64,000 bases of DNA. Source: Phialocephala subalpina. Taxonomy: Eukaryota > Ascomycota > Leotiomycetes > Helotiales > Mollisiaceae. A program made the translations under genes and the position numbers. Shown in pieces: positions 1-10,446 of this stretch (positions within the stretch are counted from its first letter, which is position 1; each line of letters begins with the position of its first letter). The notes below the pieces were generated by a model. That model was not told the DNA's origin, made no database searches, and was given only the letters and a program-made list of their open reading frames with translations. The stretch is taken from NCBI GenBank assembly GCA_900073065.1, contig FJOG01000033.1, positions 455,139 to 519,138 on the forward strand. Reading direction: 5' to 3'.

Positions 1-470
1 ATAATACGAATAATTAATTAAATAAAGAAATATATATATATTATTATAAATCTAATAATATATAATTAAATTTCGAATTCGAATTTAAAAGAAATTCTTT
101 TATTTTAATTTAATTTATTAAGTAATTAATTTTTGAATATATAATATAATTCTTTTCTTCTTTTCTTTATATTTTAAATTTTAAGAAATACGTAATATTA
201 ATTATTATCCTTTACCAATTAATTTAATATAATAAGTTTAAATTATTATATATATAAATTCGAATATTAATTTAATATTTTATTTTAATTTTATAATAAA
301 TATATATATTTAAATAAAATATTAAATATTTTAATTTGATTAAAAAATAATATTTTAACTATTGAAATTAATTGATAACCCTTAATATTATTTAAATTTA
401 ATAATGATTTCTAAGACTTTAAAATGTTTTTAAAGAAGTAATATTCGAACATTTTGAGCTCGAATCGGCC
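1..470. repeat. AT-rich RIP-like island
   Basis: This stretch is almost wholly A and T, with many TTAA, TATA and AATT runs and hardly any C or G, and it has no open reading frame of note. Composition changes abruptly near 455, where ordinary mixed sequence begins. In Pezizomycotina such islands are usually repeats destroyed by repeat-induced point mutation. No terminal repeat or domain survives here, so the parent element cannot be named. Confidence 0.7.
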
Positions 471-1315
471 TTTGATCCCTGGAATCGAAGGAATCTGAAT
501 CAGATGGCCTAGTTGCATAGGGTGTAAGTATTAATAGCCGTGAGCGAACAAGACGCGCAGCGTTCACCCTTCTCCCGTTGGAGATTGATCCACGGAACTC
601 CTAGATCCACGGATCATTCCCCCCTCCCCCTCCCCCTCCCCCCACTCAAAAAAAGAGGGGAAGTCGGAAATCAGCTTCGGCATGTAAGTAGCATCCATGC
701 TATCGCCGTTTGTAGAAGCTGCGATAAGGCGTGCATATAGCAGGCCTGTGTCGGCAAGCTTTCCTATGTCGGCTTGCAGGCGAGGCAGGATGGCATCGCC
801 AATGCCGCAAGGCCATTGTCGGTGAGGAAACGGGTGGTATTTCCATATTGGTTTGAGGTATGGTAATTTAGGATAATGAAGATCAAGTCTGATGGGGCTG
901 CAGCATGACGGAAAATTCCATAGAGTTAATGGAGTCCGCGACAACAAGCATTCTGGTCTTGGCATTTATCGATCTAGTCCAAGCATGTCTAATCGTGATG
1001 ATGTGCCAGGTCGGGTAAACAGGAAGGGTGGACAATTTACCCAGCAAACCTCAGACACCCGCATGCTCTCGATCCCCACCAAATCCTAGCCAAATTTCTC
1101 CACTTTTCCACCTCCGCGTTTCATAGTACAAGGGAACTAATAGGAGGGCTAGGGACCCATAAATCTATATAGAGAAAGGTCTATGGTCAGGGCAGAGATG
1201 ATCTTGTTCGTCGTCGACCATAGCGAGACCTTTACCGTGTTTACCTTGTGGTAGCCAACTTCAACCATTTCACCCTTATTTACATCGAAACAAATTCATA
1301 ACTAGCGACCATAAG
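471..1315. other. intergenic, upstream of MFS gene
   Basis: No coding region is supported. There is a low-complexity stretch at about 619-662 (C-rich, then A-rich). The part from about 1090 to 1315 is the likely promoter and leader of the MFS gene; no clear TATA box was found. Confidence 0.5.
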
Positions 1316-3026
1316 ATGGAAGAGCAACAAGTATCAGGGCTGCGTAGCACTGAAGACATATCCGGTATTGCCAGCACTTATATCGTCAGCCCAAACGGAC
1401 TTCAACGGAAAAGGGACATCTGCCAAATCGAAGACCCAAAAGAGGCGGCAGGTCACATGCAAACATCAAAAGACGGCAAAACTATTCTGATTCCCCAACC
1501 CTCAAGTGATCCAATGGACCCGCTAAACTGGTCTTGGTCGAAGAAACATTGCGTCCTAGCTACGGTCAGCTTCGCGGCTTTGCTCTGCGACTGGGGTATC
1601 GCATGGGGGACTACCGTCTTCCAAGATCAAGCAGTCTACTGGAATATGTCAGTGCCAGCGGTAGCAAATTCAGTCAGCGGTGCCAATTTTATGCAAGGTG
1701 TTGGTGGTGTACTTGCTGTGCCACTCACCCAACGTTATGGCCGGTAGGTCTTTGCTACTTTTGTTTTCTGACGCGTAGAGAGCTCTTTGTTATAGAGACA
1801 TTTGGGCTGACTCTCCTACAGTTTGCCTGTTCTCTTCTGGTCTCAGCTTCTCAGCTGCGCAGCTGTTATTGGTGCGGCATTATCACCTGGTTATGCTGGA
1901 TTCGCAGCTGCTCGAACGCTTCAAGGATTTTTCAACACAGCACCGCAAGTCATCGGCTTGAGCATGATCCACGACATGTTCTTCTTTCATGAACATGCTC
2001 GGAAGATTGGAATCTGGGGTTGGTGTTTCGTGACTGGACCTTACATAGGACCGATGATCTCGGAGCTGCTGAATGAGCGGATCTCTTGGCGTGAGAATTA
2101 TGGAGTTCTCGCCGGACTTTATGGCTTATCAACAATCATCGTCTTTGTTTTCGGCCGGGAGACGCTCTTTGATCGACACTGTGATTTCAAATCTCCAGGG
2201 ATAGGTGGTCTCAATGGCAAACTTCAGGATCTCACTGGGATTGCTGGACTTTATGTTAATGGTAGACCAACACTGTGGGCTGGGCTGCGTCACACGTTCT
2301 CGATATCTCTTCGACCACATATATTTGCAGTTTGTAAGACTATCATTTTCCCTTCAATTATCTCCTACTTAATCTCGGCTAGAGAGTTGACTTATGACAG
2401 CTGCTCCATACTATATGTTAACTTTCATGTGGTCTATCGGCCTCGTCAACACAATTGGACAATTCATCACACCACCACCCTACTCATTCAGTAATACAGC
2501 CATCGCCCTTCTCTATCTTGCTCCTGTCATAGGCTCCATCACCGGTGATGTCTGGGGCCATTTCTTTAACGACTTCCTCAGCAACCACTACATCCGCCAG
2601 AACGACGGTCTTTACGAGCCTGAAGCTCGCCTATGGGCCATCTGGCCAGCGACTATATTTGCAGCAGGCTCTCTTATTCTCATTGGCCAGGTCCTTCAAC
2701 TTCAGCTCTCGTGGGTCGGCCTTGCTTTCGGATGGGGCATGTTTTCCATGGCCGTCCTGGCTGCAACTGTTGCGATTTCTGCATATGTTCTTGACTGCTT
2801 TCCTCATCATGCGGCACAAGCATCCTCGATTGTCAACTTCTGGCGAACTACGGGTGGCTTCTGTGTTGTCTATTTCCAGACTAAATGGGTGGCACGTTCG
2901 GGTGCTGCTGTCACTTTCGGCTGCCAAGCTGCTATCTGCGTTTTCGCCTTTCTATTCGTTGTAGCTGCGCAGATCTGGGGTCGGCATTGGCGCGTGAGGT
3001 TCCCACCTCCTACTGCTGAGAATTAA
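1316..3026 (+). CDS. MFS transporter (DHA1/Hol1-like), 3 exons
   Basis: Predicted plasma-membrane proton-coupled transporter of the major facilitator superfamily. Exons 1316-1743, 1822-2333 and 2401-3026 join in frame to 521 residues; both introns have GT-AG ends and the joins fall inside conserved helices. The cytosolic N-terminus carries the DPLNWSWSKK signature typical of fungal DHA1/Hol1-like transporters, about 75 residues in. It is followed by hydrophobic helices, a QRYGRLPVLFW loop of the MFS motif-A type, and a long mid loop before the last helices. No stop or frameshift interrupts it, so it looks functional, although it sits next to decayed DNA. The substrate cannot be told from sequence; members of the group move drugs, polyamines or cations. 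Family call firm, specificity unknown. Confidence 0.85.
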
Positions 3027-3666
3027 GATACTGTTTTTCTAGGTTCGATCCATATCTATCCCCCATGGCGACCCTTAATCGGCTGTACCACAAAAGGAAG
3101 GCGCAACAGATACGGCGGTGAATCACTTAAATTCAAACTAAACCATTGTATATTCATTGAAAATATACTCTAAAGTTGACGAGTGGCATTGCACCATCCA
3201 TGGCTACGACTAGGAAAGCCGCCGCAACTGGGGCACCACGATTGATGATCTATCCTATCATTCAGAGTATTGCCGTTATAGATTTAATAAGGGCCGAGAC
3301 CATATTCGGCCGAATAAATTTAACGAGCATAGGTCAATTCCACTTGCTCTATACATTGTATAGTAGAAGTGTATATAAAGTATCAGGTTTATTAATTCCA
3401 AATCCTTAGTTTATAAAGATCTTTCAATCCTTGGATAATATTTATTTAATAGAATCCTATAAGTATATCACATAAGCACTTTATGAATAATCTATTTGTT
3501 TCTCATATACCGTATTAATTGTATATTAAGATACTACTTTCAAATAAGACATAATCCCAGGCCACCCAAAAACACTCGCTTAACGATTAAGATATTATCT
3601 TAATATGCAATTAATACAGTAGTTTTGTCCTGGCGCAATAATAAGGCATAGTTAAGAGAAGATTGA
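3027..3666. other. intergenic, partly AT-rich
   Basis: From about 3250 the sequence becomes AT-rich with RIP-like character. No supported gene or repeat boundary was seen. Confidence 0.4.
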
Positions 3667-4440
3667 CTACTCTAAATGATAGATGTTTGATCCTTCTAAA
3701 TCTGCCAAGTTTTGAAGCCTGGTCGTAAAAGCTGCCTTCCAAACAGTAGAAGAGTTGCCCCCACAAAGAAGTAATATCTGAAAATAAATCATCAGCGTCA
3801 TCTGATAAGAAGGTGGATTTTTTCGGATTATACTTACCGCTGCGAAGAGTAGAGCTATCCACCAAGTACGAGACGAGTATTTCAAGCCCTGAAGGTTATG
3901 ATCCGCGCTGGAATTCCAGATATAGTGCCCTAGGCAACGTTGTGGTTGAAACCGACCAATGTCTGGAGCTATGGAAACTTCTGCAACCAAGTGGCACGAG
4001 CGATTATCGAGCGGTTCAGTGCTCAAGCTCCAAAATGATCGGCCCCAGTTCGAGGCGCTTCCCCAGCATCACCACTGCCAGAATTGCCAAGTCAATTGTC
4101 TCAATTCGAAGCACAGGTATCCGAATTTCATTAAGGAGAAGGTGTGGATTTATGAGGCGAGAATTCCTCACTGCGAGCAGACCCTCCAGTTTATTCTTCC
4201 AGTACAACCATGCAACTTTGGCAGGGAAGGAGCCAAGAAAGGTGAGCGTTCCTGCCTTTACGTCCCGCGGGTACGGTAACTCACACATCCCTGCTGTGGT
4301 TTTTTGGACGATCATAAGGCAAGCGTCTGACCCAACTTTAATGTTCCCCACTCTGTGGTGGTGGAAATTTACCCCTTCACCAAAGTCTAAATTCGACAAG
4401 TTGTCATCTCTACTCTCAGAAGCTATGGGGAATATCATGA
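3667..4440 (-). pseudogene. relic of an intron-bearing gene, unknown family
   Basis: Two reading frames on the minus strand look protein-like (4016-4438 and 3667-4026). Between them sits a textbook fungal intron at 3778-3837: GTAAGT donor, GCTGAT branch site and TTTTCAG acceptor. Removing it joins a Trp-Ile-Ala-Leu-Leu-Phe hydrophobic segment to Ile-Leu-Leu-Leu-Cys, which would form one membrane helix near the C-terminus. The two larger frames do not join cleanly to each other, so the gene is either broken or has another intron I could not place. Family unrecognised. It lies just downstream, on the same strand, of a ferric-reductase relic and could be its decayed 3' part, but I saw no reductase motif here. 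Confidence 0.3.
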
Positions 4441-4529
4441 TTCATGAAAGAAACAAGGAGACTCGCAAGGTGTTTACACCTATCAATTGCCTGAGAAGAC
4501 AGCATTTAGTTGTCCACTGGCTTCTTAAT

Positions 4530-4925
4530 ATGCTCTCCTGCAACTTCTGCCCGAAGGATGTCTCGCAATGGAGCTTTCACTAAACAGCACCAGAAGGTTC
4601 ATGGCACGCCCATTCTTGGCATGGTATAAGAGTTTTCTGGTCAAGCCTCTCCGGGACTCGATGAAGAGATCCAGATGACCTTGCGGTTTCTCTGCCCATG
4701 AGATCAGCACAAATGGATGACTCTGCAAGAAGGACCGGAAGCTGACGGAAGGTATCTACATCTAAAGGTTTGATGGCCTGCCCGGCTTTGATGTCAAGTG
4801 GCTTCTAAAGCTGTATGCGGACCCTGACCGCGCCATATTCGTGGGTAATGTGGGCTTGCGCACCACGGTAACGGAAGACACCGTTTCGGCGGATGATCAT
4901 GCTAGTCTCGCCGTCCCCCCCCCAC
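4530..4925 (-). pseudogene. ferric reductase-like (FRE) FAD-domain relic
   Basis: Minus-strand translation gives the FAD-binding part of a fungal ferric-chelate reductase (NOX/FRE superfamily): a segment with VRVRIQL..KPLDIKAGQ, then after a frame change LQSHPFVLISWAE followed by DLFIESRRGLTRKLL. HPF..ISW is the flavin-binding motif of the family. An in-frame TAG follows the RIQL strand and a frameshift precedes the HPF motif. No upstream transmembrane haem domain or downstream NAD-binding motif was recognised nearby. It is therefore a fragment of a plasma-membrane iron/copper reductase gene, not a working copy. Recognition rests on motif memory without a search. Confidence 0.6.
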
Positions 4926-5474
4926 CCTTTTTTTTTTTAAAAAAAAGGTGAAGCAGCGGCCGTTATTGTCGCGGGGTGAGCATTCTAGTAGACCTCATCG
5001 AAGCTCTTCGATGTGGTGTTCGGTCTTCACACTAATCCCATCGCGTTTGAAAAGCTCGAGGGCGTAAAAAGCAAGATTCTGATCGAATATTGAAAGAATC
5101 TTGGGTGCAATACCGTATATCGTTATACCGATATTTGGAATCCGACTTGGGTATAACTTCTTAATTCTTCGTGATAGAGATCTAAGAGTTGCGCGGCAAA
5201 CTCAACATTAGTAGCTGAGCTTGTCAGCCTGGGGCCTTAGATCTGCCGGGTGACCCTGTGAACTATGCAGACTTTCAAACAGTTGAGATAAATGTCAAGA
5301 AAGATGAAGTTGATGTTTTGCAGAGTTCCACTGTTGGTTTGCAATGTCTTGGCAAGTCGCGAATAGGAAGCCAGAGTTTCTTAGGAATAAGGGCATTGAC
5401 CAGGGCTTGGAGCATCAAACCCCATTGTGCTGCGTCTGATCCAGTGTGAGGAGAGCCCGGGAATATGATGCCGT
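4926..5474. other. decayed sequence, no supported gene
   Basis: Contains a C-run/T-run/A-run at about 4915-4948 next to the ferric reductase relic. Reading frames are short and switch strand; nothing could be assigned. Confidence 0.3.
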
Positions 5475-5594
5475 ATACGAAGGGCCGGTTAAAAAGTATT
5501 GAGCCATGCACGTAATTTTCCCTGCCAAAAATCAAGTATTTGGGAGAGGAAAGCTCGGACTATGGCTTAATACTTTTTGATCAGCCCTTCGTAT
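5475..5594. repeat. 32-bp inverted repeat (hairpin)
   Basis: The arms 5475-5506 and 5563-5594 are inverted copies of one another with about four mismatches, separated by 56 bp. Every mismatch is a transition, in keeping with RIP or simple decay of an originally perfect foldback. No target duplication was recognised around the arms. It could be a remnant of a small foldback element. Confidence 0.6.
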
Positions 5595-5959
5595 TGAGAC
5601 ATAAATAGACCGCAGATCGTCATCGCTCTTGGCGTGAAGGCCGTGTGAAAGTTCAGGGTAGACCAGCACGAACAATTCTTCAACCAAGTGATTCCAAAGA
5701 GTTGGATCTGCTGTTACGTGAGTACCAACCCGACCAGTTTACTCTCACGGGCTAATCCAGAAATCAGTGCAAGGACACGTACGAGAAAGAGAGCAGAAAT
5801 AGACCTCGCGATGATTCCTGCTACGATTGCGGCTACCAAATGTTTCAACGATGCCGAAAAAGTGAACTTCCTCATAATCCTCCTAATCCAAAGCCTCGAC
5901 AAGGGGTGCAATTTCAGCTGTATGTGTGAAGATTTTTAAGCTCGGGAAAGGGGCGGAGT
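5595..5959. other. possible decayed coding sequence, unassigned
   Basis: A plus-strand frame around 5640-5940 gives a Cys-containing, charged translation interrupted by a stop. It resembles decayed protein-coding DNA, but no family was recognised. Confidence 0.25.
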
Positions 5960-6195
5960 TTGGATAGACGAGTTTTGGATGGGAATGGTGATGCCTGGGT
6001 TTTCATGCGAGATTTCTGGATAGGCAAGCTGGTTTTGCTAACCGTTTGGCCAGTTGAACTTTGTTTTGGAAAGAGTATTGGACGGAATGATAGTGCGGGG
6101 CTGTTTGTGCGAGACTTTTGGTTTGGCAAGCTGGTCTTGCTGCCTTTTGATAGACTCCCTTTTGGAAAGATAACTGGGGAAGGCATACGTCCGAC
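5960..6195. repeat. imperfect tandem repeat, about 95 bp unit
   Basis: Two to two-and-a-half copies of a roughly 95-bp unit. Each contains GAGA(T/C)TT(T/C)TGG(A/T)T followed by GGCAAGCTGGT(T/C)TTGCT, then a TTTTGGAAAGA block. In one plus-strand frame the unit reads RDFW(I/F)GKLVLL; in the minus frame KTSLP.QKSR. Copies differ by substitutions and small indels. Whether it was once part of a coding repeat cannot be decided. Confidence 0.55.
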
Positions 6196-6239
6196 TTTCA
6201 TGAAACTGCTTTGGGGGAAAAAATACTGGTGAATCATAA

Positions 6240-7780
6240 GTAATTGAGTCCAAGCCAGAGTCTCTGTACAGGGAGGTGATCATGCTAGTTGATGAATATC
6301 GCTGCAGTCCAAACACGTGACATCGAAGTGATAACAGAAAGTCCAAAGCGACGATACTAGGTACTTGTGATTCAAATCGCAAACTTGATGATGCAAATAA
6401 ATAGATGAAGAATAGTTGATTTGAAAGAACTGTTCTCTGGCAGGCCGTCCTCACATGTGACAGGATGAAGCATGATACCAGGCTCTCGTCACCTTTGACC
6501 ATACCAATTGGCATGGACATGTATCTATTCTGCTCCATATTCCTGCTCAACTAAATCGACTGGATTTGTACACAAGATCCATGCTAAAAAATGTGGTATG
6601 TGAATGTGGCGCAACCATGCAGCCAGGGGGAACATTCAGCGCACAGAATCATGACCCCACGAATAACCCCGCGATTGTGTATGGGTCCGCTGGGACTCGA
6701 CAACTTTAGCTGCATAACGATAAAAATGACACATCCTGGATCTTCACTCGTGCTGAATTGAAAATTTGTATCAAAATAAGGCGTGGAAGGAAAAATTCTC
6801 ACCTCGACCGCGACGATGAAGATAGGAGAGAGAAGATGGCAAGACTTGTCGTGGGTTCTCGTAAACCCGACTTGACAAAGTGTCGCAGCAATTCAGAAAC
6901 TTCATCTTGAAGGGGCATTCTTTCCTTTTGCTAACTTCTGAGTCGTGACTGCCTCGGCATTGGGAAAGAAGAAGCTCCATCTCATGAATCTCCTTCCTAT
7001 TTTGCTCTCCAAAACTCACAAGGTTGAGCACAGAAGCACATCATCGCCATGATGAAACAATTGCCGGGATCAATTAAGCTTTCGACATGGTCAGGTGAGA
7101 AGATGACACTGCGGGGACTTCCCCTGAGCTGACATCCAAATTCTCCTGTTTGACTCGTTCGACACGGACTTTGAGTTCATCGGCTTCAGCGCTCGGTGCA
7201 TACCGGATGCGGAAGTTTTTACGATCCGACGCGCAAAGGCAACTCAACTCAGGAAACCTGAAAATAGAGCTCTGGTGACATGCGTTAGCAGCGCAATAGG
7301 CACCAGACCTGATGAGGCTCGTACGACGCGTGAGCTGCGAATTCGTCAGCACGCAGCCTCAACACGAGAAGAAAAAAAACCTGTAGGTTAGCACCGCCAC
7401 TGCGGTATCAAATGCTTTCTGTCCATCAAACGCTTCGAACGACATTCCAATCCTTCCTCAAGGCTTCGATGCAAGTACCAGGCATTCTCATCCCCCTTTC
7501 CCACAATTTAAAGTAGAATTAGGGAACATGTTCAAGGTGTCGGGTTTCATGTTCGTTCATCTCTATTTTAAATCCTGCGAATTGCAGGCTCGGCACGGCT
7601 TTTTCGGGTGAAAGCGAAGATCTGCCACATAATGCAATTTGTCCAGCCACCAAACGACGTGGTCTGGCCATGAGCTAGGCTGTGTATGGGTAGCGTTAAG
7701 CTGTTTTCCCCACTATTTCAGCTGTTGGGGAAAGATTTGCGACGTCATTTGTGGCGCAGGGGATTTGGTACCTGCATGGA
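6240..7780. other. long intergenic stretch
   Basis: Only short frames on both strands; none shows a recognisable domain. The last few hundred bases (about 7380-7780) are the likely promoter of the GPI-type protein gene. Confidence 0.4.
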
Positions 7781-7787
7781 TATATAA
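7781..7787 (+). promoter_or_regulatory. TATA box for the GPI-type protein gene
   Basis: TATATAA lies about 170 bp before the ATG at 7958. The intervening leader is rich in C, T and A (CT/CA-rich), a usual sign of a highly expressed fungal secreted-protein gene. Confidence 0.55.
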
Positions 7788-7957
7788 AGTCAGCTGTTTG
7801 CCATGGAGGATAAGTATCAAACCATCACTCCATCTCCAGTTCTTCATACTCTACAAGTACCATCCTCTCTCTACCTCGTCTTCCAACTTCAATATCCCAC
7901 CTACGAATCTTCCAAACCCATTTCATCAACACCTCCAACTCCAAACAAACAATCAAC

Positions 7958-8581
7958 ATGCGTTTCTCAACCCTCCCCGCTGCCCTCGCCGTCCTGGCCT
8001 ACGCCTCAACCACCAACGCCTCCCCAGCACCACAATTCGACATCGGTTCCGCCCTCAACTCCGCAACCTCAGCAATCGGCGGTGCCGTATCGACAGCAAC
8101 ATCCGACGCAGCCGGTGCTATCTCAACCGGAACCTCGTTTGCCGGTGGTGCAGTCTCAACCGCCACCTCTGACGCCGCAGGCGCCATCTCAACCGGAACA
8201 TCATACGCGGGAGGAGCCGTCTCAAGCGGCCTCTCATACGCAAGCGGTGCCATCAGCACAGCAACATCAGCAGCAGCTGGAGCTATCAGCTCCGCATTGT
8301 CAGAAGCTAGCTCGCGGATCTCAAGCGTTGAGAGTGTGGCGAGCACAGCTACCGGAGCGGCCAAGTCTTCTCTGCTCAGTGAAGCATCGAGTCTAAGTGT
8401 GGCAGCCAATTCAGCAGCTTCTTCAGCCAGCAAGGCCCTTACGAGTGCTGCGGCGGCGGCGACGGGGAGCGCGAGTAGTGCTGCGAGCAGTGCGACGAGC
8501 ACGGGTGGCATGGCTATGATGACTGCGGCTCCGATTTGGGGGGCGGCGGTTATTGGTGCTGCTGGTCTCTACATGCTATGA
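7958..8581 (+). CDS. repeat-rich GPI-anchored cell-wall protein
   Basis: 207 residues made almost entirely of Ala, Ser, Gly and Thr. Residues 1-21 form a signal peptide (MRFSTLPAALAVLAYAS..). The last 20 residues are hydrophobic and follow small residues, as in a GPI-attachment signal, so the mature protein should sit on the membrane or cell wall. Residues about 45-110 carry a repeat of about 18-20 residues built on ATSDAAGAISTGTS.AGGAVS, twice nearly identical and then diverging. High Ser/Thr predicts heavy O-glycosylation. The ATG has an AACATG context after a CA-rich leader, which supports the start. Single exon. It has no catalytic motif and is probably structural or adhesive; no orthologous name can be given. 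Confidence 0.75.
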   Translation: MRFSTLPAALAVLAYASTTNASPAPQFDIGSALNSATSAIGGAVSTATSDAAGAISTGTSFAGGAVSTATSDAAGAISTGTSYAGGAVSSGLSYASGAISTATSAAAGAISSALSEASSRISSVESVASTATGAAKSSLLSEASSLSVAANSAASSASKALTSAAAAATGSASSAASSATSTGGMAMMTAAPIWGAAVIGAAGLYML

Positions 8582-8738
8582 GCAATGTCTTGATATGGGA
8601 GGAATACTGTATTGATAAAGCATTGGCATTTGTTGGCTGCATTTGTAGATTTGGAGTTTGGGGATAGCGTCTGCTAGAGCATTATAAATTCATGAAATTT
8701 CATCACATCACACCTTCTTCATTTCTTCTTCTGATACC

Positions 8739-9395
8739 TCATTCACAAGCAACCCAAGCACTCAACGGATCAGCCCATATCTCCCAGTGACCAATCTTCC
8801 CTTCTCTATCAAATCCACTGAATCGATAAATGAATTTCTCCTCCCAGGCTTTTCCTGTCTTCACACTCTCGAATCTCGCCTTGCCTACAACACTCACTAT
8901 ACCTTCCGCTTCCACCCCTTCGAGATCGTCGTCTTCAACCGTGGCTTTGGGATCAACCACATATCCTCCCGATTCGACACCTGGGAACGTATCAGGTCCC
9001 ATGTGCATCTTCAACGTCTCTGAGAGGAGTGTGAAGTAGGAGATGCAATCTTCGTGACCTATGAAGGTGCGACCTAAGAATGGCAGGCGAGTGCGGGCCC
9101 ATTCTGGCCCATGTTCGGTTATTCTGGCGAAGTCGGAGGCGCTTACCAAGGTACTCTTAGAGGAGTCGGCGGTGAGATCCGGGACGAAGAAGCGGCGGAT
9201 GAGATCTGATGGTGGAAGTGGTGGATCTTGCAATAGAGCTTGGCAGAAAGACGAGGCTGTTTCCCGTAGGAGGACTTTGCGATCCTGTGGGGGACGCGTC
9301 GTTTTGCGATTCCTAGGTTCTCTTTTGGGTCCTTCGGCGAACGCCATTCTCAGGCTAGAGGATGTTGAAGATGTCGTGTGTTGGGGTGAGGGCAA
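8739..9395 (-). CDS. NTF2/SnoaL-like fold protein
   Basis: 218 residues from the first ATG, or 202 from the second (9347, MAFAEGPKREP), which removes a Ser/Thr-rich leader and may be the true start. The C-terminal half has the alternating strand pattern of the NTF2/SnoaL superfamily and ends in a FIYRFSGFDREGKIGHWEIW segment: charged strand, turn, then His-Trp-Glu. The mid region has SYFTLLSETL, a helix typical of the fold. This superfamily covers isomerases, hydrolases and non-catalytic binding proteins, and the catalytic residues cannot be assigned, so function stays open. Single exon. It converges with the GPI-type gene, whose 3' end is 158 bp away. Confidence 0.65.
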   Translation of the reverse strand: MPSPQHTTSSTSSSLRMAFAEGPKREPRNRKTTRPPQDRKVLLRETASSFCQALLQDPPLPPSDLIRRFFVPDLTADSSKSTLVSASDFARITEHGPEWARTRLPFLGRTFIGHEDCISYFTLLSETLKMHMGPDTFPGVESGGYVVDPKATVEDDDLEGVEAEGIVSVVGKARFESVKTGKAWEEKFIYRFSGFDREGKIGHWEIWADPLSAWVACE

Positions 9396-10038
9396 GGAGT
9401 GCGAGGCTGAGGCTGAGACTGAGGATGAGGAGATCAGATGATGTCAGTGACCTGCATGAACTCTTGCTTCGGTGTCAGGTCATGGTTGTATGTTTGATGA
9501 AGTTTGCTTGTGTGGATGCAGACTTGCGATACAGTGTTCAGCCTCGCGCCTCCAGGCCGAAATCTCCAAGACACCAGCACGTGATAAAGCGGGGCAAGCG
9601 TGGTCTCTCGATGGAGGTTCAGCATCTGGCACGAATCGAATCTGAGACATTCAGAACCCGAATTCGAATCGATTCTGCCCCTATGAGCTGCATCTCGGGT
9701 GCGATATGCAACAAAACGTGGGAAAAGGGACAAAAGGGGCTGAGTGTCCAGTCACGTGGAAGAAACCCCTTTTGGCATTCCGTGATCCGTCTCGTGTTGC
9801 TTCTTTCAGCTGCAGCGAATCACGAATTGGACAGCGAATCACAGAGCCAGAAACGGAGAATGCTGGGAGACCCCAAAGCCTTCTCGACCACGAATTCTTC
9901 AGCAGTCTGAAGCTGCCAAGGCTCCATCCTTCCCGAGACGAAATTGCGGGAATAAGGTTATCAAATTTGGATCAACATCAGCCTGTAATCCCAATAACTC
10001 AATTCCAACAACCAGAATCCATAGATTAAAGAGCTGCA
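9396..10038. other. shared promoter region
   Basis: Lies between the divergent NTF2-like gene and the tripeptidyl-peptidase pseudogene. Only shadow frames occur. No repeat or regulatory motif was recognised with confidence. Confidence 0.4.
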
Positions 10039-10442
10039 ATGCCCCGCGTTACGTTCGAGGTGAGCTTCCCGTCCTGCTTCCAACCCGAGATACTGACTTC
10101 GATTGGCTTTACAGCTGTATTTGCTGCTCTCGTGGTAGCTTCACCCGTTCGCACCGGCTCGCCGTTTGTTGTGAAGGAGACTCATCTCGTTCCGAGACAA
10201 TGGTCGCGAATCTCAGGCGCCCCTGCAGACCATGTCATCAATCTGCAAATTGGTCTGAAGCAAATTCAATTCGATGAGCTGGAACGACATCTGTATGAAG
10301 GTATGTAGCTTCAAAGGTATCGTGGATTCAATTGCCATTTTTAGTGTCGACTCCATCTCACCCTCGATATGGACAGCATCTCACAGAAGCCGAGGTCAAT
10401 GATCTAGTGAAGCCCGCAGACGATACCTTAGCTCTAGTACAC

Positions 10443-10446
10443 GAAC
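10443..10446. repeat. target-site duplication (GAAC), left copy
   Basis: GAAC lies directly before the left terminal inverted repeat of the inserted element and is matched by GAAC at 13246-13249. Deleting the element and one copy restores the prodomain reading frame of the peptidase gene, which proves the insertion. Confidence 0.85.

Noticed and set aside
1..470. Mitochondrial DNA insertion or centromere/telomere sequence
   Set aside because: AT-richness alone is explained by RIP; no mitochondrial gene, telomere repeat or satellite periodicity is visible.
3036..3060. GGTTCGATCC as a tRNA B box
   Set aside because: No A box, acceptor stem pairing or anticodon arm upstream at the right spacing.
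4915..4948. Poly-C/poly-T/poly-A run as a retroposon tail
   Set aside because: No target duplication or body of a SINE or LINE was found on either side.
7999..8511. Minus-strand open frame rich in Ala/Glu
   Set aside because: Mirror image of the Ala/Ser/Gly-rich GPI-type gene; low-complexity coding sequence often leaves the opposite strand open.
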